64,000 nt of DNA from Lentisphaera profundi. Its GTDB lineage: Bacteria > Verrucomicrobiota > Lentisphaeria > Lentisphaerales > Lentisphaeraceae. The stretch is from assembly GCF_028728065.1 (NCBI RefSeq), contig NZ_CP117811.1:2728001-2792000 (forward strand), read 5' to 3'. How positions within the stretch are numbered: position 1 is the stretch's first letter; each line of letters begins with the position of its first letter. Below are positions 1 through 7,721 of this stretch, piece by piece. The notes below the pieces were generated by a model. It was given only the letters and a program-made list of their open reading frames with translations. It was not told the DNA's origin and made no database searches. A program made the position numbers and the translations under genes.

Positions 1-84
1 GGCATAATTTTTATCTAGGTAAGCATAATCACTTGACCAAAGTGAACCAACAAATAAAAAGCTGTATATAATAAACTTATTCAA
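1..84 (-). CDS. Secreted protein, N-terminal fragment (runs off left edge)
   Basis: Reading leftwards from a TTG at 84-82, the frame stays open to the window edge and encodes a typical signal peptide (Lys at position 3, then the hydrophobic run FIIYSFLFVGSL, then a polar SSDYA region). A GGAAG ribosome-binding site lies nine bases before the TTG. The start overlaps the stop region of the gene to its right, which suggests translational coupling. Only 28 residues are visible, so no function can be assigned. Confidence 0.5.
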   Translation of the reverse strand, partial: MNKFIIYSFLFVGSLWSSDYAYLDKNYA

Positions 85-1438
85 AACCAAGTGCTTCCAT
101 TTTTTCTTTAAGTAAAATCTGTTGAGGCTCACTTAATTTTGCGAAAATCTCACGATAAATAATAAAGCATTCGATGTATGCTAGAGTTTCGTTTTTATTA
201 ATTCTATCATAGCATTCATAAAAATCACTCAAAGCAAGGTTCTCAATACTCAAGTCCTTTAATAAGGGTGTCTTGACTAAGTTTTCATCAATGAGTAGGC
301 TTTGCTGATTCAGTCGCGTAGAAAGGCTTTTATAAGGACTTTCATCTTCATCTACACTTACATCCAAGAGGATTTTCAGCTTATCTTTTAATAGGTCTAA
401 TTCTTTATTAGCAATGAAAAGTTCTTCATCAGCATTGATCAGTAAATAAGCTTTTCGAAATTCATTAACTAGAATTAAGTTTATCGTTTTATAATAAATG
501 AAATCGCCAATGAACTCGGGATCATTTTCTTCTTCAGGCAATATTTCATCAAATTCTTTATCGTGTTCGTATACTGTTTTTATGATTAGGTATCTCAGGT
601 CCTTTAATCTTTCATCCTCTACTTTCTTAGAGAGTAAATCATAATCACTTTGCTTAATTTCTGTGGCCTTCAAAGATATAATTTTTTCAATGAGCTTATA
701 ATTTTTTTGCTGGCTAAGGATTAAATCTATTTCTGCTAACATAGAAAAATAATGCTCTTCTTTCTCATATAAATCTAAAAGTTTATAGGAGTACTCAATT
801 TCATATTCTAATTCATTGCGTTGTTCGATAAGCTTAATTAATTCAGAATTATTTATTTTTAAATCACTATTAATGAGTAAATCCATGAGCAATTTTTTTT
901 CATTTTTATCTGATTGGGAAATCATTCTTTTTAGATAGACATAATTAGCTTTTTCATAATTATATTTGATGAATAACTTCTTTTGATTATCGCTAGTTTT
1001 AAGCGCTAAAATAAGTGAATCCATATAGGGTCGATAATGATTAAAAGCTTGGTAAATGAAGTATTCGTAGACGTATTTATCGTTAAGTTTATCTTTTAAT
1101 AAGAGTGCCACTTCATCATCATTTTCAATATTTATAGACAGGTCTTTTAAGCTTTTTAGATCCTCATCAACATAATATTGTTTTTTAAAATCTGATTTAT
1201 TTTCTAATAAGTTTATGTACTGATAGTAATCAAGTGCATCGATTAGTTTCTGTTTTCTAAGCTTATTAATTTGTTTAATAATTGCTGATTTATCTTTATC
1301 ATAGATAAAAGCAGATATGACCTCTTCCTTTAGACTATGACTCTCGGTACTCTGTAACTTAACGTCACTAAGTTGATGGATTTTTGCATAGCCAGTAAGG
1401 CTAGTAAGAGTAATGAATATAATATTTTTTAAATGCAT
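77..1438 (-). CDS. Secreted alpha-helical protein of unknown function
   Basis: This 453-residue protein starts with a short signal peptide (MHLKNIIFITLTSLTGYA) and is otherwise rich in Lys, Leu, Glu and Asp. The predicted character is all-helical and could be a TPR-like or solenoid fold, but I see no repeat clear enough to name. It is the last complete gene on the left. Its start is separated from the TubZ-like gene by a strong terminator, so it is probably not part of that operon. It appears to be followed by a second secreted protein whose TTG start overlaps its end. I do not recognise the family. Confidence 0.75.
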   Translation of the reverse strand: MHLKNIIFITLTSLTGYAKIHQLSDVKLQSTESHSLKEEVISAFIYDKDKSAIIKQINKLRKQKLIDALDYYQYINLLENKSDFKKQYYVDEDLKSLKDLSINIENDDEVALLLKDKLNDKYVYEYFIYQAFNHYRPYMDSLILALKTSDNQKKLFIKYNYEKANYVYLKRMISQSDKNEKKLLMDLLINSDLKINNSELIKLIEQRNELEYEIEYSYKLLDLYEKEEHYFSMLAEIDLILSQQKNYKLIEKIISLKATEIKQSDYDLLSKKVEDERLKDLRYLIIKTVYEHDKEFDEILPEEENDPEFIGDFIYYKTINLILVNEFRKAYLLINADEELFIANKELDLLKDKLKILLDVSVDEDESPYKSLSTRLNQQSLLIDENLVKTPLLKDLSIENLALSDFYECYDRINKNETLAYIECFIIYREIFAKLSEPQQILLKEKMEALGFE

Positions 1439-1475
1439 TTTATAAAGATAATTTTTATACTATTACATCATATAA

Positions 1476-1516
1476 AAAGGACTTAAACCTCATTGGTTTA
1501 AGTCCTTTCATTTTTT
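1476..1516 (-). terminator. Intrinsic terminator (probably bidirectional)
   Basis: A perfect 14-bp inverted repeat (AAAGGACTTAAACC and its complement) with a TCATT loop lies at 1476-1508. It is flanked by a T-run on the plus strand (1508-1516) and an A-run on the left (T-run on the minus strand). It lies just after the stop codon of the TubZ-like gene. Confidence 0.85.
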
Positions 1517-1541
1517 CTTGCTTTTGAGTAAAGTTTGTCGA

Positions 1542-2639
1542 CTAAATTTTACCTAAGCGTTTGAGGATATTTCTAATTTCACTGGTTTCAGTTCCCTCTT
1601 CACGAGCCACTTCTTCAGCTCTAGTTTCCATATTGACTGCAACCTTTTCCATTTTTGTATTATGGTCGATTGATTTTTTGATTTTTTCTCGTGTAGTTTC
1701 TTCTGCAACACGATTGTAATCATCGACCAAGTCAGCGGGCTTTCTAGAGTATAAAAGCGACACTGTGATATGTGGCTTATCGATATTAGGGTTTCTTACA
1801 ACACTGTATATAGGAGTTACTTTTTGAGCATCGAAATGGTCGAGAATATTATAAAAAACAGTGTGATCATAGTTTTCTGGTACTTCCAATAAGAAGAGTG
1901 CTTCAATGGGGACATCTGGTCTTAGCATCAGTTCATTGTAATTTTCTTCCATCTGTTCATCAAAGTAACGGTCAGGGTTATATTCAAAATCGGTAAAATA
2001 ATTAAAGAATGATTTTGATTTATAGGCTTCAAAATCTTCTCTATCAATATGACCCTCTAAAAGCTCATATTGGTCCCCTTTTTCTGGGATACTATTTAAA
2101 GTTGCAAGACTATTACAAATCATTTCATTGAAGGCTTTTTCAGCCATTCGTCCTTCAAACTTACACTTATTACTAAATAAGAAGGTGTTGCCTGTGTTGG
2201 TGCTATCAACACCTTTCCATAAGGGACCCTGTAAAAATTCTATAGTGTTGTTTACGTACTCACTCGGCTCTTTCTTTGCATAGGGTAGGATAATGATAAA
2301 CTGTGTTCTGTTGATATCACTAACTTTCTCTAGGGATGATACATAATTGAGTACTTGTGAAGTAATGCCATTACCTGTGCCTCCACCAGAGGATGTAATG
2401 ATGGCATTGCCCTTGATAATGTCGAGTAATTGTCCTCGAACACTATTAAAAGCTGTTTTGCCGATATTAGGGTCCTTTTTTGAACCAACTAATTGTCCTT
2501 TTTCGTTGTTTGTATAAGCCAAAATACTGTTGGCTAATCCAAGCTTATGCATCTCAACTTCGGACACATTAATTACTGTTGCTTCTTTACTTAAGCCTGA
2601 GGCAAGTTTGCCGCCGGCTCCGCCGATTCCTATTATCAT
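1542..2639 (-). CDS. tubZ: TubZ-like tubulin/FtsZ-family GTPase
   Basis: The 365-residue protein begins with the FtsZ/TubZ nucleotide-binding loop (IGIGGAGGKLASGL, residues 3-16). At 85-91 it carries the tubulin signature GGGTGNG, preceded by SS; the usual small residue before the last Gly is Asn here. It lacks the length and C-terminal tail pattern of cell-division FtsZ. It ends in a charged, Glu/Arg-rich helix (about residues 310-365), as polymerising plasmid and phage tubulins do. The start overlaps the stop of the winged-helix gene by 4 bp (ATGA), so the two are one operon. By analogy with TubZRC it would form GTP-dependent filaments that move DNA bound by TubR. That role is inference; the GTPase fold is well supported. 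A T7-loop candidate is the TDFEYNPD region, which I am not sure of. Confidence 0.8.
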   Translation of the reverse strand: MIIGIGGAGGKLASGLSKEATVINVSEVEMHKLGLANSILAYTNNEKGQLVGSKKDPNIGKTAFNSVRGQLLDIIKGNAIITSSGGGTGNGITSQVLNYVSSLEKVSDINRTQFIIILPYAKKEPSEYVNNTIEFLQGPLWKGVDSTNTGNTFLFSNKCKFEGRMAEKAFNEMICNSLATLNSIPEKGDQYELLEGHIDREDFEAYKSKSFFNYFTDFEYNPDRYFDEQMEENYNELMLRPDVPIEALFLLEVPENYDHTVFYNILDHFDAQKVTPIYSVVRNPNIDKPHITVSLLYSRKPADLVDDYNRVAEETTREKIKKSIDHNTKMEKVAVNMETRAEEVAREEGTETSEIRNILKRLGKI

Positions 2640-2962
2640 TTCACTGTCTCCAGGTAGTTGGATTTTAAAATATCAAATTTTTCGCCTAAACGCATAAGTG
2701 CTTTGGCACCATGTTCTGTTAAATATAGGCTCTTTCTATTACGTTGTTCTCTTAGTTCTATGAACTGTAAGTACTTGAGTGTCTCTACATATGATACAGC
2801 GCTCTGCTTCGTCCTTGTGACTCCCGACATTTTGAGGTCATCAAAGACATTAGTTATATTGTAGCCCTCGCGTTTATCTTCAGCCACCATGGTCCAATAG
2901 AGTACCAAGAAGTGTTGGTAATCAAGACCTTCTATCTGTTTTCTGTAGAGTTCATCATTCAT
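2636..2962 (-). CDS. tubR: TubR-like winged-helix DNA-binding protein
   Basis: This 108-residue protein has the look of a winged helix. A helix-turn-helix sits around residues 35-65 (NVFDDLKMSGVTRTKQSAVS) and is followed by a beta-wing rich in Arg/Lys (FIELREQRNRKSLYLTEHG, residues 68-87) and a C-terminal helix. It directly precedes the TubZ-like gene with a 4-bp overlap. It is itself preceded by an AT-rich region of repeated motifs. In known type III partition systems the adaptor is encoded exactly here, binds the centromere and represses its own operon. The family call rests mainly on fold and context; a MarR/ArsR-type regulator of other function cannot be excluded. Confidence 0.65.
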   Translation of the reverse strand: MNDELYRKQIEGLDYQHFLVLYWTMVAEDKREGYNITNVFDDLKMSGVTRTKQSAVSYVETLKYLQFIELREQRNRKSLYLTEHGAKALMRLGEKFDILKSNYLETVK

Positions 2963-3002
2963 AATAGCTTTAATCTAATCATTCTTATTTATAAGTCAAT
3001 TT

Positions 3003-3283
3003 GTACTGTGATATAATATACTGTAGTTGAGTATAGTGTAATATAGTGTGGTTTACTATAGTTATGTATACTTTTATATTGATTTATCTGTAGGTATAAG
3101 TATATAAGAAGTTTATGTCCTTGGTTTGTTTTTGATCTATTTCTGTGTGTTTGTTATTGCTCTATTTGTAGTGTACTACTTTTGTGTTCTTGTTTTATCT
3201 ATAAATATTTAACTATTAAGTTCTTATGGTTTGTTTTATTCGTCATGGTGTATACTACGGGTTATAGTGTAGTATACTACTAT
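3003..3283. promoter_or_regulatory. tubC-like iteron and inverted-repeat region
   Basis: Upstream of the tubR-like gene lies AT-rich DNA with recurring TATAGTGT/ACACTATA motifs. Two tandem 10-bp units, (G/A)TATAGTGT(A/G), stand at 3031-3050, and an inverted ACTATAG follows at 3055-3061. Two near-identical 12-bp palindromes, GTAGTGTACTAC (3168-3179) and GTAGTATACTAC (3269-3280), lie 101 bp apart. A further TATACTAC is at 3251-3258. Repeats in this position are expected for the adaptor-binding centromere of a TubZRC locus and would also cover the operon promoter. Binding is inference. Confidence 0.55.
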
Positions 3284-3718
3284 CAATTATAAAGGTTTAT
3301 ATATCCTCCAATTAAGGCTTCTAGAAACAGCCTTTAAACCGAAAAAGGTATCGCCCCTGAGTAATCTATCTGAAAAACCCATTTTTATCGATTTTATGAT
3401 GGTTTCTGGCTTAAATTCAGTGTTTTAAGCGAGTTTTGCCAAAGCTCCCACCTTGGGATCTAGTAAAGACGGAGATTGGGCTAAGAAGTCTGTTTTATAA
3501 ATTAACGCGATTGCCTATATGATGGGCAGGGTCTTGCTTAATGATAGGGAACTTAAGAAATCTTAACTTCGAGATGAAGTCTAAGAACCTGAGCCACGAA
3601 CTTAGGTCCATGGCTCCGAGGACTCCTCTAATGGGTGGGAACTTAAGCTTATTTTATTAAATTATGTATGGGGCTCTGCCCCAAACCCTGCAAGGAGCTG
3701 CCACTCCTTGACCAGGCG

Positions 3719-3830
3719 GGTGGATTAAGTATGAATTGAATATAGTAAGGTACTCATTTCTGCTAAGATTTAAGTGTAGGAGTGTAGCGACAAGCGTTGG
3801 GATTCTTAAGGATGCGAAGCACCCTTGATA
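3719..3830 (+). repeat. Dispersed repeat module B, copy 1
   Basis: About 110 bp, beginning with GGATTAAGTATGAATTGAAT and running through GTAGGAGTGTAGCGACAAGC to a GAAGCACCCTT hairpin. It is about 90% identical by eye to the reverse complement of 49738-49853. No coding potential is seen. Confidence 0.75.
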
Positions 3831-3949
3831 ATCCCAACACTCGGAGTTTCGCTTCAGCGCTTACCTGAACAATCACATAATGTGTATTGAGCATGAGTTA
3901 CATCTTAGATTCCCTTAAGTTCCCACTCATTAGGGCCAAGCCCCTAATC

Positions 3950-4046
3950 GCCCGGTCAAGGAAAGGAATTCCCCTACTGGGGAGCTCGAGGGGGACAGCG
4001 TCCCTATCGTACGGGTCACATCATGCCCTCTATTCTGGCTAATCGT
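3950..4046 (+). repeat. Dispersed repeat module A, copy 1
   Basis: The shared block reads GGTCAAGG, then GGGGAGCTCGAGGGGGACAG, GTCCCT, TACGGGTC and CATCATGCCCT. Copies with the same order of blocks occur at 18973-19095 and 49836-49935. It contains several small nested hairpins, such as GAGGGGGACAGCGTCCCT. It looks non-coding. Confidence 0.8.
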
Positions 4047-4404
4047 TTTTTGTTTTGAGTCATATCACTTTTAAATCGTATTTCAGATGAAGAGTTAAAG
4101 CTCCCCAAAAGAAGTATCAAAATTGTGAGCCTGGAAGAATTAATGGAAATATTGTATGGTATAAAGACGACATTTTTAGAATGATAAAAATTAAGTAAAT
4201 AATGAGTGAAAATATTAAAAAGTATCTCGATTTCGAATTTTATCTTAGCAAAATAAAACCAGTAGATCTACTTAATTTTAGAGTCTAAGAAAGTTATATT
4301 AACGATAAAAATATATTTCGTGATACTGCTTCAGGCTTGGATCAATCTCCTGTGTATAGCGCGACTGTATTTCACAGGAAAATCGAGAAAATTAGAGTCG
4401 CAAA

Positions 4405-5838
4405 TTATTTTTTAAAATCTCCTGCAATTAAATTAAACTTACGCATTTTTCCCTGAAGAGTACTGGCGTGTAAACCGAGTAATGAAGCGGCGCCATCAGA
4501 GCCATAAACCTTGCCTTTACATTTCCTTAGAGCTTTGATAATTTGTTGCTGAACCGAACTGTCTAAATTGGCCGGTGGACGCCCTGCTTTGCTCTGGTTC
4601 TCTCCTTCGTTAAGGCTGGGAACTTTGAGGGTTCTACCGCGACTTGAGATAAGTGACTTTGTTAAAAATTCGCGGATTTCGCTAAAGTCATCAGACCAAT
4701 TTTGTTGCATGATATACTGAGTAAAACTCGGAGTTATTTCAAGGATGGCCACGCCGATGTTATTTGCTATTTCAGCAACGAGTTCTCTAAGCAACCATAG
4801 CCAGTCATCACGTCGATCATTAAAGTTAGGAAAAGTGATGGCTGCATTTTCAAAATGTTTTTTGAGTGGGTTATTCAAGTTTTCTGATTGAGATGAAATA
4901 ATAATATTTTTAGCTTCAGTATTTAGGCGGATATCGGTCTTGATTTTTTCTATTATTTTAGCGTTTACTTTGGGGTCTAATAATTCGATATTTTTAATGT
5001 ATAAGCTGCCTCCATTAAGTTTGTACCAAAGCCCAGAATTATCCTCTCCAAAGATTTCTGAATAATGAATATCAATAGGGATACTCGCACAGTCAAAAAC
5101 CTCTAAACGTTTGCTTACGCTACCCGACCTAGCGTGTATGTGTCGAGCGCATAGTTCGCGACCGCTTCCTGGTGTACCTATTATCCAAAATTCGGATAAA
5201 CGAGGAGCTAAGATGCAAACCTGAGTCCAGAGTTCATTCATGGCGCTACTTTCGCGAATAAAGGGTTTTGCTCCCCTGATTGAATTTTCGTTTTGCAGGT
5301 CGCGAAGTTCGCTCCATGCACGCCTAGATGCCGTTGCCGTTTTGTTTAATTTTTTACTGAAAGTGAGGCTGGCAGAGGCGAGGGGACAGAGTTGTGAAAA
5401 TAGCGTTTCCCAATAGGCGGCTTCTGTTTTATCAGAGAGGTATAAATTCAGGAAACCGTTGACGCCTAGTCTATCAAATAGTGGTAAGACAATGAGTTGT
5501 TCAGCACCCATTAAATAAGCTTTTCTAACCTCTATCATCTCGTCGTTTTCTTCTGTGAAATCTTCGATTACAAAGGCGGCTTCATCATCAATTAATTCTT
5601 TGGCCAGAGAGTTTTTTGTCTGCCTATCAAAAAGGCTCGAGCTGCCCTGCCCGTCTAATTTTTGATAGCAGTAAACAGGGAAGTTTTCACCATCTCGAAG
5701 GCCCCAACTGATCTCCATGAGCGGCATCGCAAAAAGTTTATTCAGGGCCTCACCGACACTCAAAGCAAAGGATTGTGGTTGCAAGTTGAATTGCAGATTC
5801 TGCAATATTTCCATGGGGATTGTTTGGTTTTTACGCAC
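4405..5838 (-). CDS. Degenerate sigma-54-activator-like protein (GAF + AAA-like + Fis HTH)
   Basis: The 477 residues fit an enhancer-binding-protein layout: an N-terminal GAF-like domain (about 20-165), a central AAA+-like region (about 190-400) and a C-terminal Fis-type helix-turn-helix (AASLLGLHASTLQGKMRKF, about 448-466). The AAA+ region keeps a Walker-A-like loop (GTPGSGRELCARHIHARSG) and the EIFGE segment. The GAFTGA loop that contacts sigma-54 is absent: only about 11 residues separate EIFGE from GGSLYI. The Walker B acidic pair is replaced (IKNIELL). It probably binds DNA without remodelling sigma-54 holoenzyme. The GTG start is preceded by GAGG eight bases upstream; an ATG eight codons later is the alternative. 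Confidence 0.8.
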   Translation of the reverse strand: MRKNQTIPMEILQNLQFNLQPQSFALSVGEALNKLFAMPLMEISWGLRDGENFPVYCYQKLDGQGSSSLFDRQTKNSLAKELIDDEAAFVIEDFTEENDEMIEVRKAYLMGAEQLIVLPLFDRLGVNGFLNLYLSDKTEAAYWETLFSQLCPLASASLTFSKKLNKTATASRRAWSELRDLQNENSIRGAKPFIRESSAMNELWTQVCILAPRLSEFWIIGTPGSGRELCARHIHARSGSVSKRLEVFDCASIPIDIHYSEIFGEDNSGLWYKLNGGSLYIKNIELLDPKVNAKIIEKIKTDIRLNTEAKNIIISSQSENLNNPLKKHFENAAITFPNFNDRRDDWLWLLRELVAEIANNIGVAILEITPSFTQYIMQQNWSDDFSEIREFLTKSLISSRGRTLKVPSLNEGENQSKAGRPPANLDSSVQQQIIKALRKCKGKVYGSDGAASLLGLHASTLQGKMRKFNLIAGDFKK

Positions 5839-6095
5839 TGATTTAACCTCTAATAATAATTTAATACTTATCTATTATAAGTTAAAAACACTTAAATACA
5901 AGTGTTTAGTTAATGGTAAATGTTTTAGTTTTGACTTTAAATATGATGTTATTTTGATAAATATAGTTTTTTTAAATTATATTTTTAATTAATTAAATAA
6001 TTAAGTGTTTTTTAAATTCATTCTAGAAGTTCAGTTTATTCTTGAGTAAGGGGAAATAAGCTTTAAATTTCCATAAATAAATTGAGAGAGATAAG

Positions 6096-7202
6096 ATGAA
6101 AATAGTCGCAGACGATAGAATACCTTACCTACAGGGAGCTTTAGAAAATTTTGCAGAAGTCAAGTATATAGCAGGGGCAAAAATCAATACCCAAGATATG
6201 CTTGATGCAGATGTGTTAATTACGAGGACAAGGACTCAAGTCAATCGTGAACTACTCGAGAATTCATCCATTAAATTAGTTGTCACTGCTACAATTGGTC
6301 ACGATCATATAGATAAAAAATACTTAGAGGAAAGAGGGGTGATTTGGAAAAATTGTCCAGGTTGTAATTCAGGTTCAGTAGCTACTTATATAGCATCTTT
6401 ATTGGCAACAATGATGAGTGATCATGGCTTTCAAAGCAAAGGTAAAACTTTTGGTTTGGTGGGTTGTGGCAATGTTGGGAAGAGAGTTAAAAAAGTAGCT
6501 GAAGCACTCGGTATGAAAGTTCTTATTAATGATCCGCCAAGAGCTCTAGCAGAGGGCAAAGAAAATTTTTGTAATTTAGAGACGGTACTTAATCAATCAG
6601 ATATTATATCTATTCACGTCCCCTATATAAGAAGTGGAGAGTACAAGACTTCGGCTTTATTTGATGATTCAAAACTCTCTCAAATGAAAGAGGGCGCATG
6701 GTTAGTAAACTCCTCACGAGGAGGAATCATCGTAGAGAATGATCTAGAAAAATACCTAGATGATAATTCTATAAATGCGGTCTTAGATGTGTGGGAAAAT
6801 GAACCCAATCTAGATTTAGAATTAATGAAAAAATGTAAAGTTATTAGTTCACATATAGCGGGTTATTCTGTTGATGGAAAAGCTAATGGAACTTCCATGT
6901 CAGTAAGGCATATTGCAGAATTTTTTGACTTGAATTTAAAAGAGTGGCAGGCGACAAATTTGCCATTAGAAGACAAAAAAATACAAGTTAAAGAAGGCGA
7001 ATTAGGATTAGTGAAAGCTATAAAAGAGGCCTATGATATTATGGATGATGATAAAAAATTGCGTTGCACCGCAGAAAATTTTGAAATAAATCGCGGCCAA
7101 TATGAAGCCCATAGAGACTTGGCAAATTATCAATTCATTGGTGATGAAGAGAACTGCAAAAAGCTAGTAGCGATGATGCCTGAGCCTGTGATAAAGAAAT
7201 GA
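6096..7202 (+). CDS. pdxB: Erythronate-4-phosphate dehydrogenase
   Basis: PdxB oxidises 4-phosphoerythronate with NAD in DXP-independent pyridoxal-5'-phosphate synthesis. The 368 residues show the family N-terminus (MKIVADDRIPYLQGALENF), the GHDHID and CPGCNSGSVATY segments and a Rossmann NAD-binding loop (GLVGCGNVGKRV, about 124-135). They also show the catalytic Arg region NSSRGGI, the downstream Glu (WENEP) and the catalytic His in SSHIAGYSVDGK. The C-terminal PdxB dimerisation region is present, and the length is usual. The stop overlaps the next gene's start by 4 bp. Confidence 0.95.
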   Translation: MKIVADDRIPYLQGALENFAEVKYIAGAKINTQDMLDADVLITRTRTQVNRELLENSSIKLVVTATIGHDHIDKKYLEERGVIWKNCPGCNSGSVATYIASLLATMMSDHGFQSKGKTFGLVGCGNVGKRVKKVAEALGMKVLINDPPRALAEGKENFCNLETVLNQSDIISIHVPYIRSGEYKTSALFDDSKLSQMKEGAWLVNSSRGGIIVENDLEKYLDDNSINAVLDVWENEPNLDLELMKKCKVISSHIAGYSVDGKANGTSMSVRHIAEFFDLNLKEWQATNLPLEDKKIQVKEGELGLVKAIKEAYDIMDDDKKLRCTAENFEINRGQYEAHRDLANYQFIGDEENCKKLVAMMPEPVIKK

Positions 7203-7678
7203 AATTTAGAAAGCTGTATTTATATATTTCACTTATTAGTTTGCTTGTTATAAGCTCGTCATGCATCCTCATTTCTGTTGGCGCCGCTGGTGGTGGTTCA
7301 TATGCTTGGTATAATGGACGAATAGAAAAAAAGTTGTACCACGATAAAGAACATGCCTACGAGATTGCCAAAGTATTTTTGGAAGGACAGGGAGCAGAAA
7401 AGCTAGTTTTCGAAGATGATAAATACCGGCTTGAAGCTAAGCTAATAGTAGAGGATGAAAAAACTAAAAAAAACACCTATTCAATAAGTTTTATATTCAT
7501 TGATTATACTCCTTATAAAGTAGAAGAGGGTACTAATGTAAGTGAATCTCAGAGAAAGCGGATGACTAGAGAAAAAGGTTTAAAAACTAAATTAAGCTTT
7601 CAGTTCTCAGATGGTATCACACCGAATCAAGAAAAGGCCCGAGAGTATTTGAGTGCCTACCTAAACTTGCTTAACTAA
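7199..7678 (+). CDS. Small lipoprotein, DUF3568-like
   Basis: A 159-residue protein with a lipoprotein signal (LLVISSSC, so the lipidated Cys is at about residue 22). A Gly/Ala-rich stretch (VGAAGGGSYAWYNGRIEK) and a compact alpha/beta domain follow. The Gly-rich start followed by a short alpha/beta domain resembles DUF3568 lipoproteins common in PVC bacteria. The start codon overlaps the pdxB stop (ATGA), so it is translationally coupled to pdxB, although no functional link is evident. Confidence 0.7.
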   Translation: MKFRKLYLYISLISLLVISSSCILISVGAAGGGSYAWYNGRIEKKLYHDKEHAYEIAKVFLEGQGAEKLVFEDDKYRLEAKLIVEDEKTKKNTYSISFIFIDYTPYKVEEGTNVSESQRKRMTREKGLKTKLSFQFSDGITPNQEKAREYLSAYLNLLN

Positions 7679-7721
7679 GTAATAGAAGTTAAAATATAAG
7701 AAATTATAAAGTGAAAAAGAT

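Larger units (their letters stand above)
3300..4404. other. Gene-free region, about 1.1 kb
   Basis: No open frame that I can support as a gene is present. The left and middle parts (3300-4046) are GC-richer, hairpin-rich sequence, including GGGGCTCTGCCCC near 3670, and hold the dispersed repeat modules. The right part (4050-4400) has only short frames: 28 codons from an ATG at 4202, and an open stretch of about 40 codons at 4056-4182 without a start. Both could be relics of decayed genes. Confidence 0.6.

Noticed and set aside
1542-2639. Naming the gene ftsZ
   Set aside because: Gene order with a winged-helix partner and repeats, the short size and the lack of an FtsZ C-terminal peptide argue for a TubZ-type partner. 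A tree is needed to settle it.
2658-2864. Plus-strand ORF opposite the TubR-like gene
   Set aside because: The minus-strand gene has a 4-bp overlap with the TubZ-like gene and a winged-helix pattern; the plus frame has no support.
3300-4400. tRNA or small gene in the gene-free region
   Set aside because: I looked for a tRNA-like cloverleaf, TPsiC signature and coding frames with ribosome-binding sites and found none convincing; several short palindromes explain the folded look.
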